Assembly: GCA_009792885.1 (NCBI GenBank) | Contig: WMCF01000018.1 | Coordinates: 11,542,692 to 11,606,691, forward strand | Source: Eremophila alpestris peregrina | Lineage: Eukaryota; Chordata; Aves; Passeriformes; Alaudidae | Direction: 5' to 3' | Length of the DNA: 64,000 nt | Shown here: positions 35,200 through 48,600 of the stretch, one piece after another | How the letters are laid out: the number at the start of each line of letters is the position of its first letter | Position numbering within the stretch: the stretch's first letter is position 1 | Made by a program: the position numbers and the translations under genes | Notes under the pieces: generated by a model | The model's input: only the letters and a program-made list of their open reading frames with translations | The model's database searches: none | Told to the model about the DNA's origin: nothing

Positions 35200-38100
35200 G
35201 GCGGCGCGGCGGGCGCAGCTGGTGCTGGGACACTTGGCCGGGGCCGCGCCGGGCCCGGGGGCCGCCCCCAGGGCCGTGCCCTGCGCCGGGGGCCCTCCGC
35301 GGGCCGCCAGCCCCGACGACGTGGTGGTGGTGCACGGCCGCAGGACCGCCATCGGCCGCGCCCGCCGCGGCGGCTTCAAGGTACGGGCCGGGGGATCCTG
35401 CCCGCCTGTCCCCCATCCCGGGGCCGGGTCCCCACAGGGTGCTTTGGTCCCCATCGGGAAAGGAGTGCCCCGTTCTTCGCCTCCCCTCCCTGCACGCCTG
35501 GGTGCTGGAGCCCTGCTTGACCCCCAGACACCGCCCCGGAGCTGCTCTGCTCTGGAAGAGTCTAAATCCCGACGTTTTGGGTTCAATGCCGGGGGTGGCA
35601 GCTCCACTGCAATCCCCCAAAGGAGTCGGGCGTTGTGCCCAGGGGTCCCCAGCTCCCCTGGCAGCCCGGGGGCCGGTCACAGCCCGCTGTCACCTGCCCT
35701 GTCACACGGACCTGCCGCCCTTCTGGAACCTGCTTCTCTCCCTGGGTGGCATCCACAGAGTCCTGGGAAAGAACACGGTGCCGGGATGACCCCAAAGCGT
35801 GCTCGTTCCTTGTCATCCCTCCGAACAGGTCTCCTCATGCTGGCCGTGCTTCCCACCAGCTGAGGGGTCACCCCTGTTTCTTTCACAAAATAAACGGAGG
35901 GGCTCCATTTGATGGGTCATGTCACACAAATCTCTGTAGTTGTGTGATTGTGAAGGCCCTGCAGAGTATGCTCCTATAAATCCGGGGAAGGTGAGAAAGA
36001 AGCATGTGTGTGCTACAATGCCTGAAGGAAACCTGGGGTAAAAACATGCAGGTAATTCTGCTGTGGTAGGAAAACAACCACTGTGAGCTGAGAAGTGGAG
36101 TAAAGCTGCCTCAGCAGCACTGGCCAGCCCTCTGAAGTGCTCTGAGGCTGAACTGGTGACAGGGCACTTACTGGTGATCACTGGTGGTGCTGATCCCCTG
36201 TGCTTTTAGAACACGACACCCGATGAGCTGCTGGCTGCTGTGATGACAGCTGTGCTTCAGGATGTCAACCTCCGTCCTGAGGTCCTGGGAGACATCTGTG
36301 TGGGTGAGTGACAGCCTCTGCCTGGTGAAACTCCTGGTCTGCACAGCTCTGTGGGACAGGCTCCTCCTGTCCTTAGTGTGTAGGATTAGGTTTTCATGCC
36401 TGTCCTGTTGGTGGTGGGCAGCACTGAGCTGTGGTGATGGGAACATCCCTTCAAATAGATGTGAGGGGAATGCAGCCAGTTGACTGGAATTGTGTCTTTG
36501 CACTCAGGGAATGTGCTGCAGCCTGGAGCTGGTGCCTTGATTGCAAGAGTTGCACAGTTTCTAAGGTAAGCTCTCAACCAGACTGAGGTTCTTCCTCTCC
36601 TCCTTGGGCCATGGAGTAGCACAGGGTCAGAGATTGCAGTGAGGCTCATGCCAGGATTTACAGCAAATCACCTTTTGCCTAGAAACTGGACTTTGATTGA
36701 GTGCTCAGAGAGCACTGATGGCAGAGACAGGGAGGCAGGTGAAGCTGTTTAATCTCTTTGTGCTGCCTGTCTTGGGCCTCTAAAAGGGACATGATGTTTT
36801 GTGGGCTACATTCTCTGTGAGGCTGCACCTCTCTCTACTGTGCCTGGTCCCAAAACCATGGATGGGCTCACATCTTTCTTGTCATTGCTGGTCATTGGCT
36901 TGTACTGAGCTGGATACCAGATTCCAAATATTTCAGCCAGTTTCTGTTGCTGTTTTTTGCTTCTGTCAATCACTGCACAACTACCACTTCAGAGAGGTGC
37001 AGGCACAGCCTGCCATAGTTTTGAATATTACAGAGTTTTCCAGGGTTTCTGGCCTGGGTCACAGCTCAGGATCTCCAGGGGAGGGCCTTGCTTACAGAGC
37101 ACCTTCTGAAGACAGACCCATGGGGAAACAGCACTTGGAGCCACTTGCAAATGAAGTGAGGAAATTATCTTTGAACTTTACTTTCCCTTGGTGCAGGACC
37201 AAATAGATCAAGAAATGGATAAAGGGATCTGCCTGGAACTTGGGGGTTAAAGTTTAATCAAGTGGATTAATGCACTCTTTAGAGCTTTGGCTTGTTGGTT
37301 TTTATCACTGAGCCTTTGCCACACTGTCTTGTTTTCCAGTGGTATTCCAGAGACGGTGCCGTGCTCCAGTGTGAACAGGCAGTGCTCCTCTGGCCTCCAG
37401 GCCATTATCAACATAGCTGGTAGGTGTTGTGGGCACTGCCATCACAGTCAGTGCCTGTCCCACCCCAAAGGCTCATTCCTCCTGTCCTCCAGTCTCTCTG
37501 AGCAGTAAACCAGTGAGAATGTCTTGTGCTGCAGGGAATTTTCAGTGTGGTGTTACCTAAATACCTTTTTATATCCTTGAGTGGCCCAATTTATCCCTAG
37601 AGAAGTAACTTGGTTTTCTGGGGATAAGTTCCACCATCACTTCTGTATCAGGCAGCTTCCCTCCAGTTCTCTCTGGCCCCGTGTTAGTCCTCAGCCCCAT
37701 CAGCTCCTTGGCCTGGCTCTCACTCTGGCAGGCAGGAGGCTGAGCAAATGCCCATTTGTACTGGGTGCTCAGGTGTTTGGAAGCTGCAGCTGGGCTGGAA
37801 ATGCTTTTGCTGCTGATGACAGTAAGAATATTTATGCACTGCTGTTACAGGTGGCATCCGAAATGGATCGTATGACATTGGTTTGGCCTGTGGGTAAGGA
37901 AGGATTTTCATAGTGCTTGCTTAGGCTTCCTGAAGGTAACACTCTGTCCCTCTGCAATAGCCTGCCATAATTAGCTTTTTATCTAATCTACAATTAACTA
38001 GCCTCTTGAAAGACCAGCAGCTCTCTTGGATGAAGAAATTAATATCCTACGTGTGCTAATGAGTGTGCTGCAGACTTAAAGGATCTGTTCTGTGCTGGAC

Positions 38101-41100
38101 AGACAAGCTGTTCTGTGCTTCAGTCCTAACATCACAAGCAATGTTTATTTTTTGGAGGATTATGTAAATGTTAGTTTGGTTTTGGGGAAATACTAGTGAC
38201 CACATACACACTGACTTCAGGAGGAGTGGAAAAAACAAAACTATTCAGTAATCCAGAGGCTAAATTATTTGGTTTCTCTTTTTTTTTTTATAGCTTGATG
38301 ACTCTAATCTTTCTTTAATTATTACTGCACACAGTAATGTCCACCAAGATGTTGTGCTTGAAGGGACTGATGGCCTTTGCACCCCTGGGTGTGCCAGGGT
38401 TTTGTTGTGAGAAGCTGTCTGGCCTCTGCCCTGCAGGGTCCTCCATGGACACACACAATCTATAAGTTACAAATAGCTTTTGGGAGCTGGGTTTATCCCA
38501 AGGCTTCCTTTTCCACAGAGTGGAGAAACCCTGGGTGACAACACAGAAGACAACAGCTGGGGTTTCTCTTACTTAAAACCCAGTCCTATGCCTTCCTTCA
38601 GGAGTAGATGCAGCTGAAGTCAATGATGGAGTGTCCCATCTTAGAGCTGGTTTAAATTGCTGATAGCACTTAGTACAAGCTGCATTACTTTCTGCTTGCC
38701 TTTCATTTTCCAGGAGTAGTTTGTTTGTTATTTATTCTTCATTAAGATATTTGTGTGGTGCAGAGTAGAATTCAAACCCTCTTCCCATTGTAGGCTTCAT
38801 GATCCAGATTGCCCATACAAAAGCTCATCAGTCTTAAGAGATGGCTTTGTACTTCTGCAGTAAATTTGAGTCTCTTCAATGTGTTAATTCATTTGTGGGT
38901 CAAAGATTGCATCCTGTGGGATCCATGTCTGAAATTCTTTGTGTTGCAAAACACCAATGGTGCAATTCACTGAAATCTCTTTGTCATTGTTTGCTCAATA
39001 CTTCTCTTTTTCTACTGCCAACCTGTTCTTAAGATCTGAGTGGGATTTTTTATGTCTGTTGACATTCTCACTGAAAACTCCAGCCCTTGAACTTCATTAT
39101 GTTTGAGGAGAAGTGTGCCAGAATCATAGCAATTCCTTCCTAGCTGTGGAAACACAAGAAATTAACTGCTGACATTGGTATCCTGTTCTAGTGAAGCAAG
39201 AACCAATTGCATCTCACAATCTGTTTTCATTTCATGATAATTCTTAAATTGGTGATTAATGAGCTTCTGCCTCAGCCAGTTCCTAATTAGCAGCTGTGTT
39301 TCTGTGGGATAATAGGAAAGCATGTTGTCAGGATACTGAGTTTTGATCAGTCTTAATGGAGCAATTCAAATGTTTCTTCTGTTTAGTGTGGAAACAATGT
39401 CCCTCAGAAGTGCAAATAACCCTGGTGATATCAGTTCCAACATGATGGATAACCCCAAAGCTCGGGATTGCCTTATTCCTATGGGGTAAGTGCTTCCCCT
39501 TCCCACAGTTTAAGGGGTTTATAGATGTTCTGTCTCCTCAGTGACCATAGTTACAAATCAGCCTGCATGTGGTGAGTTTGGAGCTGTGTGTGTTGGCATC
39601 CTTAGTTATGGTGGAAGATTAACGATGTGAAATGGGGGGAAATCACAACTCTGATCAAAGGTTTTCTTGTCTTAAGATCAATGTCTTGTTGAGCAAGGAG
39701 AACGGATTTCAACCTTGTTCTGCTCCTAGATTTGATTCAGGATTAGCCTCTGCCAGCAGTTCTGAGTTAAAAAGGCTTTCAGACTAAAGCCATTGCTTGT
39801 ACCTTGTGTGATCTTAGTAGAAGCCAGCTGCAGCTCTGTTAGATGTGTCCTTGGATTAACTCTGTGATGTTTTTTCCCCAGAATAACCTCAGAAAATGTG
39901 GCAGAGAAGTTTGGAGTTTCCCGGAAGAAGCAAGATGCCTTTGCCTTGGCTTCCCAACAAAAGTAAATTATTTCTTTTGTTAGTCCTTTTGGGTTTTTTA
40001 ACCTTTTAGTTAAGAATTAAGTACAGCTAGAAAACACACTGCTACTTCCTGGTGAAGTGCGGCCTTTGTGTTGCTTTCCAGTCCTTAGTAGTGAGCAAAG
40101 AAGCTTGAGGGGGTCTGATCAAAATTCAGTGCCTGTGCTGGGTTGTGTGTGATGAGGGAACTGGAGTCCAGAGCTGCACTGGCATTGTGTGACTGGGCAC
40201 ACAGACCCTGAACAGTGAGTGCCCTGCTTGTCTCAGCATCCAAAGGTCCCTGCCCATGGCAGTGGGGGTGGAACTGGCTGATCTTTAAGGTCTCCTCCAA
40301 CTCAAACCATTCTGTGTTCCTGTGACAGAGCCTCTCAGGGAGGTTTCTGGAACAAGTGTGTGGTGAGGTATTTTCATAGTGGCTTTGGCTCAGGATCACT
40401 GGAACCTGAACATGAGAGCAGCAGCAGCAGAAAGAGCCTTTCCCATGAGGGAATAGTTGAGTGTGGCTGTTTGTAGAGAACTGCTGAGCTTGTGAGAAGA
40501 GTGGCTTGTCCTTGCTGCAGGTGTTTGGCTCTGAGTGAGCCCAGTCCTGTGTCTGATAACTTTCCTCTTGGGTTAAATCACTGCCAAAATCAACTGACCC
40601 CAGAATCCATGGGGCTGCACTGGCAGAGAGAGCAGTGGCAGGTGCTAGGGTAAAGTTTCTGCCAACAAAGAGTTAAACTTGCTTGCACAGCTCAGTTTAA
40701 GCATCAGCGTGGCCCAATTATTTATCTAACACAGGAAGCCACTGCACAGGGTAGTTAACCTTTAGATTCCGGCCCTGCTGCTCAGGGAACTTGGCATGCC
40801 AGCCTTTCTCACTGCCATGGAACTGATAACCAAAAGGGGATGTGAATGTGATCCTCAGGCTCACATGAGGCAAGGGGTGACTTTCTGGCCTTGGTCTCAG
40901 GATATCTGTGGAGTTACTGACCTGTCCCACAGCACTTTGCTCCAATTCTAGCTTACCTGGGAGCACTGAATATTTTCATTTCATTTCAAAGTGATGAAGG
41001 GGTAAAACAAGCTTTTAGTCTCCACTTTGTATTCTCTGTGAAATCTAAATAAGCTCTGCTTTGAAGGCTTTTAAAATATCTTGTTGATAGGAAAGATGAA

Positions 41101-43807
41101 ATCTATGTGGCTTGAGCTAATTCTGGTTTAGTTAATTGTATTCTGCCTGGTCATGACAGTTGTTAACTGCTGCTAGTTCAGGGTTCATTTATTCTCTTAC
41201 AGTTGTGATGTGGCTGTACCCCTGAACAAATAAAACATGCTGGGGACTGGTGGTGATCAGTCAGGCACAGAGGTGTTGATGGGAACAGAATGGGGATCTT
41301 GCTCTGAAATGAGTGTTCTGTGACCCAGATTTGAGAACAGTGCCTATAATGTTGATGTAGAGGTAAAAAGTTGGTCTTCCCATGAATGGAAATAAGAATT
41401 TGCCTGTTGTCTTGAACACCACTCAGCAATGATGTACCAAATCCCACCTTAGTTCATTCTCTGTCTAACTGGTTCACTTTAGTTCTCCTGCAGTTCACCT
41501 CCAAAATATTTTAACCTTTCAATACTTTTTTTTTACCAGAGCAGCAAAAGCTCAGCAGATGGGCCTGTTTAAATCTGAGATTGTTCCAGTGAAGACCACT
41601 GTTGCAGATAATGAGGGCAACAAAAAAACCATCACTGTGCACCAAGATGAAGGGATCAGGCCCTCCACGACCCTGGAAGGTTTGGCAAAGCTGAAACCTG
41701 CCTTCAAAGAGGATGGAAGCACTACAGCAGGTCAGCTCAGCTGTTACATTTATGCTGTTCCTCGGCTTTCCCCTGCCTTTTCTGGAACAAAAAGCATGTT
41801 AACAGGTCTCTTTTAACAGGGAATGCCAGCCAGGTCAGTGATGGAGCAGCTGCTGTCCTCCTGGCCAAACGCTCCAAGGCAGCACAGCTGGGCCTGCCTG
41901 TGCTGGGGGTGCTGAGGTCCTTTGCTGTGGTGGGGGTCCCACCTGATGTGATGGGCATAGGGCCAGCCTATGCCATCCCTGTGGCTGTGCAGAAGGCAGG
42001 TGAGAACCTCATGCAAGCAAATCAGACTCCTTGGATTGAGATTTAAGGTTGTGTTATTCAGGCATGTGCAGCTGTTGACCCCAGGAACAGTGAAGTTAAA
42101 TCTGAAGCCTTCAAAGAGGTCCTGCCTCAGATTGTTGCAATGCTTTTCCCTTTTACTGGTGTGTAAATTGTCATTCAGTCACCTTTGAGAAGCTCAGGAG
42201 TAAATCCCTGCACAGGCTCAATGTGGCAAGTGATTTAATGTTCACTTAGTGCTGCTTTTCCTTCTTTATTATGGCAAATGTGGAGGGGGTAGTTTTGTGT
42301 TTGGTTTTTGATGTTTTTTTTTCTCTTAATAATCTGGTCATCTTACTTAGGTATTTTACCACACTCATTGGGTTAAACAGCTTCTGTAGCTGATTTAGCC
42401 TGGCTACAGTCACATGCCCACCTGTAGCTGTATCTTTCACTCTCCAAACACCTTTCAATCCTTAATCCCTCTGCAGAGAAATCACACTTAATCTGAGGAA
42501 ACTTGCCAGACTCTTGACACAATGCCATGAACTGTGACTTTTGCAGTCTTTAGACACTGCTGTACATAAACTTGAACAAGTGTAGATACCCCACATGGAG
42601 CTGAGGTTCCTCTTTTTTAGATGCAGTAGAACTGGGATTCATAGAGGGAGGCTGTCAGGCAATCACTCTCTTTGATATAGTCATGAGGCAAAAATATCTC
42701 CTTTTAACTCCTGACTTTCCTGGCCCATAGGTCTGACTCTGAATGACATTGATATATTTGAAATTAATGAAGCCTTTGCAAGCCAGGTGAGTGAGCATCA
42801 TGTTTGTGTTGCTGCATTGCTTGGCAACTGAGTGTATTCCAGCTTGGTCTCCAGGTTAAGATTTTTAACTTGTTCCACATATTATATCTTCAGCCAACTG
42901 TTAATAACATGTGCAGGCTATTTTCCTTCAAATAAAAATGAGCAGGGCATTGCTTATACAGCTTAATATTAGGGGAAAAAATCCACTAAGTAAGAATTGG
43001 CTATTGTACTCTCATACCAACTTGCAACATCTGTTTCACCAAGGCTATGATTTATTGCCAGGTTGTCTGTCTGAATGTGTGTGGGCTCAGTTTGAGATGA
43101 AGTGGACAGTTTTAGCTCACTTCTCTGTGCCTTGGATCAGTTTTACTCCTTTCCTCTGAAAATGATGGTCTCGCTGGAGTCAGGCCTCTGACCTGGGGGA
43201 GGAGAGCTGAGAACTAAGACAAGAGCACCTCCATGAAATCACTGCCTGTGTCTTTCCAGGCTGTGTACTGTGTTGAGAAGCTGGGCATTCCCATGGAGAA
43301 GGTGAACCCCCTGGGAGGAGCCATAGCCCTGGGACACCCCCTGGGCTGCACTGGAGCTCGCCAGGTCATCACCTTGCTCAATGAGCTGAAGCGCAGAGGG
43401 AAGAGGTGAGTGCTGAGCATCAGTGCTGGCCTCACACCTGCTGGGTGTGCAGCCCCACAGGCTCAGGAGAGGTTGGGTTTAGCTTTCTCCATCCCTTGGA
43501 TGAGGTAACTGTCCCTTTGGGTTATGCTTTCTCCAGCCCTTGGATGGCTTTGAACCCAAATTCCCTGGGGCTCTCCTAGCGACAGCTAGACAGCTTTCTA
43601 TTTATCTAACACAATTTCTATCTATCTAACACAAATTTATTGTCTTCTTTATTTTTATTTTTTCCCCTGGATGATGTAAACCTGAGCTGTCTTTTTTCTT
43701 TTCCCTTAATTCAACGTGTTCTTTATTTCAGAGCCTATGGAGTGGTGTCCATGTGCATTGGAACTGGCATGGGCGCTGCGGCCGTGTTTGAGTACCCAGG
43801 GCAATGA
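35192..43807 (+). CDS. ACAA1: Peroxisomal 3-ketoacyl-CoA thiolase (acetyl-CoA acyltransferase 1), complete, 12 exons
   Basis: Exons: 35192-35380, 36210-36303, 36508-36565, 37340-37419, 37851-37893, 39387-39485, 39882-39962, 41540-41730, 41820-41999, 42731-42786, 43260-43405, 43732-43807. All are GT-AG with consistent phases, giving 430 residues (human 424). The enzyme performs the last step of peroxisomal beta-oxidation, cleaving 3-ketoacyl-CoA with CoA to acetyl-CoA and a shortened acyl-CoA. Thiolase landmarks: nucleophile Cys129 in VNRQCSSG, His383 in ALGHPLGCTG, acid/base Cys414 in SMCIGTGMG, plus EINEAFASQ. The N terminus has a PTS2-like nonapeptide RAQLVLGHL (residues 7-15), followed by an Ala/Gly/Pro-rich presequence that is cleaved in the family. 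Position 2 of the signal is Ala rather than Leu/Val/Ile/Gln. The start ATG has a strong context and is the only one upstream of the PTS2. The gene converges on DLEC1, as in human. Identification is very secure. Confidence 0.97.
37894..43259 (+). other. ACAA1 introns over 300 bases
   Basis: Introns 37894-39386, 39963-41539 and 42000-42730 are the longer ones in this interval; 42787-43259 is shorter. A CR1 tail lies at about 40241-40322. Nothing else is recognised. The upstream intron 35381-36209 begins GC-rich, as a continuation of the promoter island. Confidence 0.5.
40241..40322 (+). repeat. Short CR1 3' tail fragment
   Basis: Sense remnant: CTGATCTTTAAGGTCTCCTC followed by CAACTCAAACCATTCTGTG, the last ~80 bases of a CR1 element, inside an ACAA1 intron. 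Confidence 0.75.
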
Positions 43808-44990
43808 GCTCCAGTGCTGACAGAACACCACCACTGCTCCCTCTCTGCCTTCCCTAGGCACTGTGATTTCCACTGCAATCAAGTGGGTTCTGGGATTTGT
43901 TACTAGATCTACAAATTTTAGGCAGAAATTGTGAAGTAGAATTAATGGTGCAGCTCTGCCAAGGAGGCGAGGAAATGCAAAACTGGCACGTGGCTTCCTG
44001 ATGTAAGAAATTAGCTCAGCTGAAATTCAACTACAGGCCCTGGTGTGGTGATTATGAATGAATATTTTTAATTTAATTGATCTCTTTATTCTGTGAATAT
44101 TACCAGAGGGAAATAGTTCATGGGACAGTATTTTTGTACGACAAATTGGCAAAAAGAGTCACTCAAAATGAAGACATCAGGGAAAAGACTTTTCCAGCAT
44201 TTCCTTCAAAGGTTTCACCATTTTGTAAGAAGTTTAAAAGTGCTTCAAAACAAGCTAAGACTTGACATCCTTGCCTTTACAACTGTGTCTGTCCTAGTCC
44301 AATCAGAAGTTGTCTGTGTCTTAAATTGTCCCTACACTGGAGGATGGGCTGTAACTCACAGCTGGGGGAGCTGCTCTGAAGCCCCCAGTGGGGGAAAGTG
44401 GAAGGACTGAACATAAATTCCACTGGAAATGCCTGACTGGAAAGGTTCTGTTGAATTTCTAAAAGCCAAGATTTGGATGTAACCATTCCTTCTTTTACAA
44501 TACATGTCTGAGGATCAGTTTGTGTGACTTCAATGACTTAATCATATTTACTTACCTACCATAAAGCAAATTGCAGCATTACATTTACTGCAAGCACTAC
44601 ATGAGCATCAGTGACAGCTCTGTCCTTCAGTGCTAATACAAACATGTTCCATCTTGTGTCTTTTGTCATCCCTCATTTCTTCCCTTGTCTGAACAGGAAG
44701 ATCACTGAAACTCAGCTTGGAAAAGGAATGTACTAATTGCTGCTTTAAATTTGTAACAAACTGAAGTTCTTTGTCCTGACTTTTGTTTTTGCACTTAATA
44801 ATACAATTGGGTTCTTGCAATACATTTGTTTCCTTTTAGGATGATTTTTAGTTGAAGGTCAATGATGAGTTAGAGCTCTTTGATATTTTCACAATCCTAT
44901 GCTGTAGCCTGTCTCACCCAGCAATCACACAGGCTATTAGAGCCAAAAATTGAATTATTTAGAGGGGTAATGAGCCATTAACAAAAGCCT

Positions 44991-44996
44991 TTTATT
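44991..44996 (-). terminator. Candidate poly(A) signal for DLEC1
   Basis: TTTATT on the + strand, i.e. AATAAA on the - strand, about 660 bases after the DLEC1 stop codon. Confidence 0.35.
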
Positions 44997-45329
44997 GAAT
45001 GGGAGTGGAAAATTTAACAGACTCAGAAGTGGGAATTCCAGTGACCTTTAGCTAAAATAATACTAAATTAAAGAGAAGTGAGAGTAAATGGGAACCATGT
45101 GGGGGGAAAGAATGAAAAGGAAGAAGGGTTCCTCCCTCTGTTGCTGAAGGGGATGTTCTCAAGGCCCAAGCATGATGAAACACACAGGTTGGTAATTTTC
45201 CAAGGAGACCAGGGAAAGTTGGCTCTTCCCCTTTTCATGTAAGGCACTGAGAAAACAGCCTGGGGAATGCTGGCCTATTCACCAATTCTTGCTTTTCTTA
45301 TGTGTCAATGTCCATTTTAATGTCAAACA

Positions 45330-45335
45330 AATAAA
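45330..45335 (+). terminator. Distal candidate poly(A) signal for ACAA1
   Basis: AATAAA on the + strand about 1.5 kb after the ACAA1 stop, beyond the DLEC1 candidate signal. The nearer AATACA at 44499 may be used instead. Confidence 0.2.
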
Positions 45336-45651
45336 TGAGGCAAAACAAAGGCTACTTTAAGGTAACTCAAGGCATGCTGGGCTCTGTAGAGGGCTTTGGC
45401 CTGACTTACACAGCTGCTTTGCAATTTAAAACCTTGTTCTGAGCCTAAAGCTTATCACAACAATAAAAGTAACAGCACAGAGTGTGATTATGACTGGTTA
45501 AGGTACCAAGAAACTTTCTTTCCTCATAATCTAAACTTTCATTCTGCTAAAATTCCACTAAAACAAGAGAAGTAGATGAAAATACAGGCTCAGCTGATGG
45601 CACAGCTGCAGCCAGCCTGTTACCTTGCCATTTGTCCCACATTGTCCTGCT

Positions 45652-48600
45652 TTAATGCACCTTCCTGTGGTGCACTCCTCGCCCTCTGAGGTGCAGCTTG
45701 CAAGGCTTCTCTGCCAGCATTCCAGAAATGCTCACAACAGCTTCATAGTCAGTGGTGCTCCTAAAATGCACAGCAAAAAGGTCAATTCCAGCTATGTGCA
45801 GTCCTGTGTTTAGGGATGAGGCGAAAAGGGGAGAATGGTGTCCTAAGAATGCCCCAAATCACAAGCACAGGTCACTAATGTTAGTGCCAAGGCCACAGGG
45901 CTGTGTTCCATGGTGTCTGAAAAGAATGTTCAGGTCTGTGCCTGAAGACATGGGATACATGTTTGGAAGGATGAGAATATCATCCTACTTGTGAAATTCT
46001 GTTTTAGTTGAAGAAATTAAATAAAGCTCTGCTGGGAGCCAACACCTGCACTGCCTTGGTGAGGAAACTCCTCCCTGTGACCAAGTCTGAAGGGAAAAGT
46101 TTCTGTCACTCCCCTGAGACAAGGGGCAGTCAGTGGAGTCCAGATTGTCAATTAACATCAAAAAGGTTACAACAGCTCTAGCTTTGCACCAAGTTGAAGA
46201 GCATGATTTGCCCAAGGCTAATGCCACTCAGTGCTCCTGGGACTGTTCCTGGGAAGGGCTTCTCCATGTCCAAGTGCCAGCTGTTGTAAGGGCCTGAGGC
46301 AAATGCCTGTTCTTCCAGACAGTCTTTGTTTTTCCCTTCTCATAAAACAATTCTCCTGTAGAAAGACCACTGATTTGGGGAGGTGAATTATTAAAATCAT
46401 CTCACACCTTGCATATAATTATCTCCTGATGCCACATTGATCCCACACTCTGCTGTGTTGGGAATTCTTCCTGTGGAGCCCCACAGATGAGCTGGCTGCT
46501 TTACAGCAACATCTTGGCTTTCTGGTATTTCCAGGCATTTTCAGCCATGCTGATTAGCATATTTGTCAGACAAAAAGAAGTGCTTTAGGCATATTCAGCA
46601 GAATTCCAGAAAAAGTTAGGCAATTAGGAGCCTGTGGGGAGGCTTCTGGTCCACCATGCTCCTCTAAAAGAGACAGTTTAGTGCAGCTGCTCAAGGCTCC
46701 ATCCCCACTTGGTATCAACAGCTCCAGTGATGGAAATCACTGGATTGTGTTCCAAGGAGATGGAAGTTATGACAATAACTCACCTACAGTTTGCTTGAAA
46801 TTTCCCTGTCAGTTTTCAGAGCTCACTGAAATCACTGGGACAGACTTTTTTTAACTTCCTGTCACCATGTGATGACTCCAAAAATAATTTGTAATACAAA
46901 ATAATTTTTTAAGGAGTTGCAGCTCCCTAATCAGAAGAAATTCAAGTCTTTGGGTCACCAGAGGATCATGGAATATTTTGGGTTGGAAGAGACAGCAAAC
47001 CTCATCTTGTTCCAAACCTCATCTTGTTCCAAGCCCCTGGGCAGGGAAACTTTCCACTAGAACAGGTTGCTCAAAGCCTCACCAGCCTGGCCAGAAACAA
47101 TTCCAGAGCTGGGGCAGCCACAGCTTCTCTGGGCAACCTCTGCCAGGGCCTCACCACCCTCACAGTGCAGAAGTTCTTTCTAATCTAACCCTGCCCTCTG
47201 GCAGTGAGAAGCCATTCCCCCTTGTCCCATCACTCCAGGCCTTTGTCCCAAGTCCCTTCCAGCTCTCCTGGAGCCCCTTTAGGCACTGGAAGGGGCTCTG
47301 AGGCTCCCCAGAGCCTTCTCCAGGCTGAAGAACCCCAGCTTTCTGTCAACAGCACAATTTCAGTCCTGTGAGCTGTACCTTGGAGCAAAACTGATCTGCA
47401 GAATCTCTCTGGTAGGTGCCTCCCCTTCACGTGCCTCCAAAATGCCTTGAGTTGGGAAGATGGAAAATACTTGCAGAGCCTTAGGCCTTTTCTGATCATC
47501 TGCAGTGGAAGGGACAAATATCAAACAGAGCCATACAAGACCCTCTGTGTGTGTACAAAGCTTCAAGTAGCACTCATGGCAATGCACCTCTTTGCTGAGC
47601 AACTAATAAATCATGTCTCACACCATCAGAGGGTTTCTGTGCACATGCCCAGGCTCTGCTTCCTTCTTCTAATCAAGGGCAGTGATCAGTGGTCTCCATA
47701 TTGAAATAATAAGGGCCCGATCTTCTTTCCTCTGGAGCCCATCTGTTATTAACAGCATTAGGCTCATACTCAAACTAAACCCATGAGGAGCCACTGCTTC
47801 TTGTTGCCCCTCAGGACTGATTTATAAATGAGCAGAGCATGCCCAAGAATTGTGAGGGCTGAGACTTGATCTTCTGGTTAGATGTGGAGTAACTGCTGAA
47901 ATCAGTGGTGGTACAATAATGTCCAAAAGGGAGGGGAAAGAGAGGAGGGGAAAAGCCCTCATAAGTGAGAACAAAAGCAGACCATGCATGTTTGCACCCA
48001 AGATCCTCTCACACTGCCTCCATACTGAGTGCACACAGTCTTATAAAAACACTGAATGGTGAGACTCTATACAAGGAAATGAATTACAAAACCAGAATAC
48101 CCAGCAAAGCAGTCCAGCAGCTCCTGCAGCTGCTCTGGTTATACAGGAAGACATGTTCTGTCTTGGTCTGTGCAACAAAGCAGCTCTGGAAATCAATCAT
48201 GTCACAGGAGAGCTCCAGGACTGGAACAGTGAGGTAGGCAGTCACTGGGACCAGCTGCAAAACAGGGGAGAAAGAGAATAAAACCCACCTCATTTTTATA
48301 GAGCTTTAGTAATTCCTGCTCCAGCTGGATCATTCTTAACCCCAGCCATTGAATCAAGAACCACTGTTCTGTGTTCTTTCACAACAGAGTCAATCCCCAT
48401 TCTAGAGCCTGGAGTGAGTTTAGTTGTTGCTTGTGTGTTACTTTTTTGGGACAGGTTTTCAAACCAGACACTGTGGTCTTAATGAAGTAACACAGAGTGA
48501 ACGTTCTCATTTGTTTTTAGGGTTTTCTGTGGAGCTGCAGACATGACAGCATCTCCTGCTCCCTCAGGACTGTATATGGCCCACTGTGAGTCACTCAGTT

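Larger units (their letters stand above)
43808..45651. other. Convergent 3' region between ACAA1 and DLEC1
   Basis: The stop codons are about 1.8 kb apart. On the + strand a variant AATACA (44499-44504), ATTAAA (45067-45072) and AATAAA (45330-45335, 45462-45467) could serve ACAA1. On the - strand AATAAA (TTTATT at 44991-44996) could serve DLEC1. If the distal + signals are used, the two mRNAs overlap tail to tail. No gene is seen between them. Confidence 0.5.

Noticed and set aside
35115..35789. Other-frame open reading frames over ACAA1 exon 1 (224 and 166 codons)
   Set aside because: They are GC-rich shadows of the PTS2/N-terminal exon and run into intron 1. The conserved thiolase frame starts at 35192.
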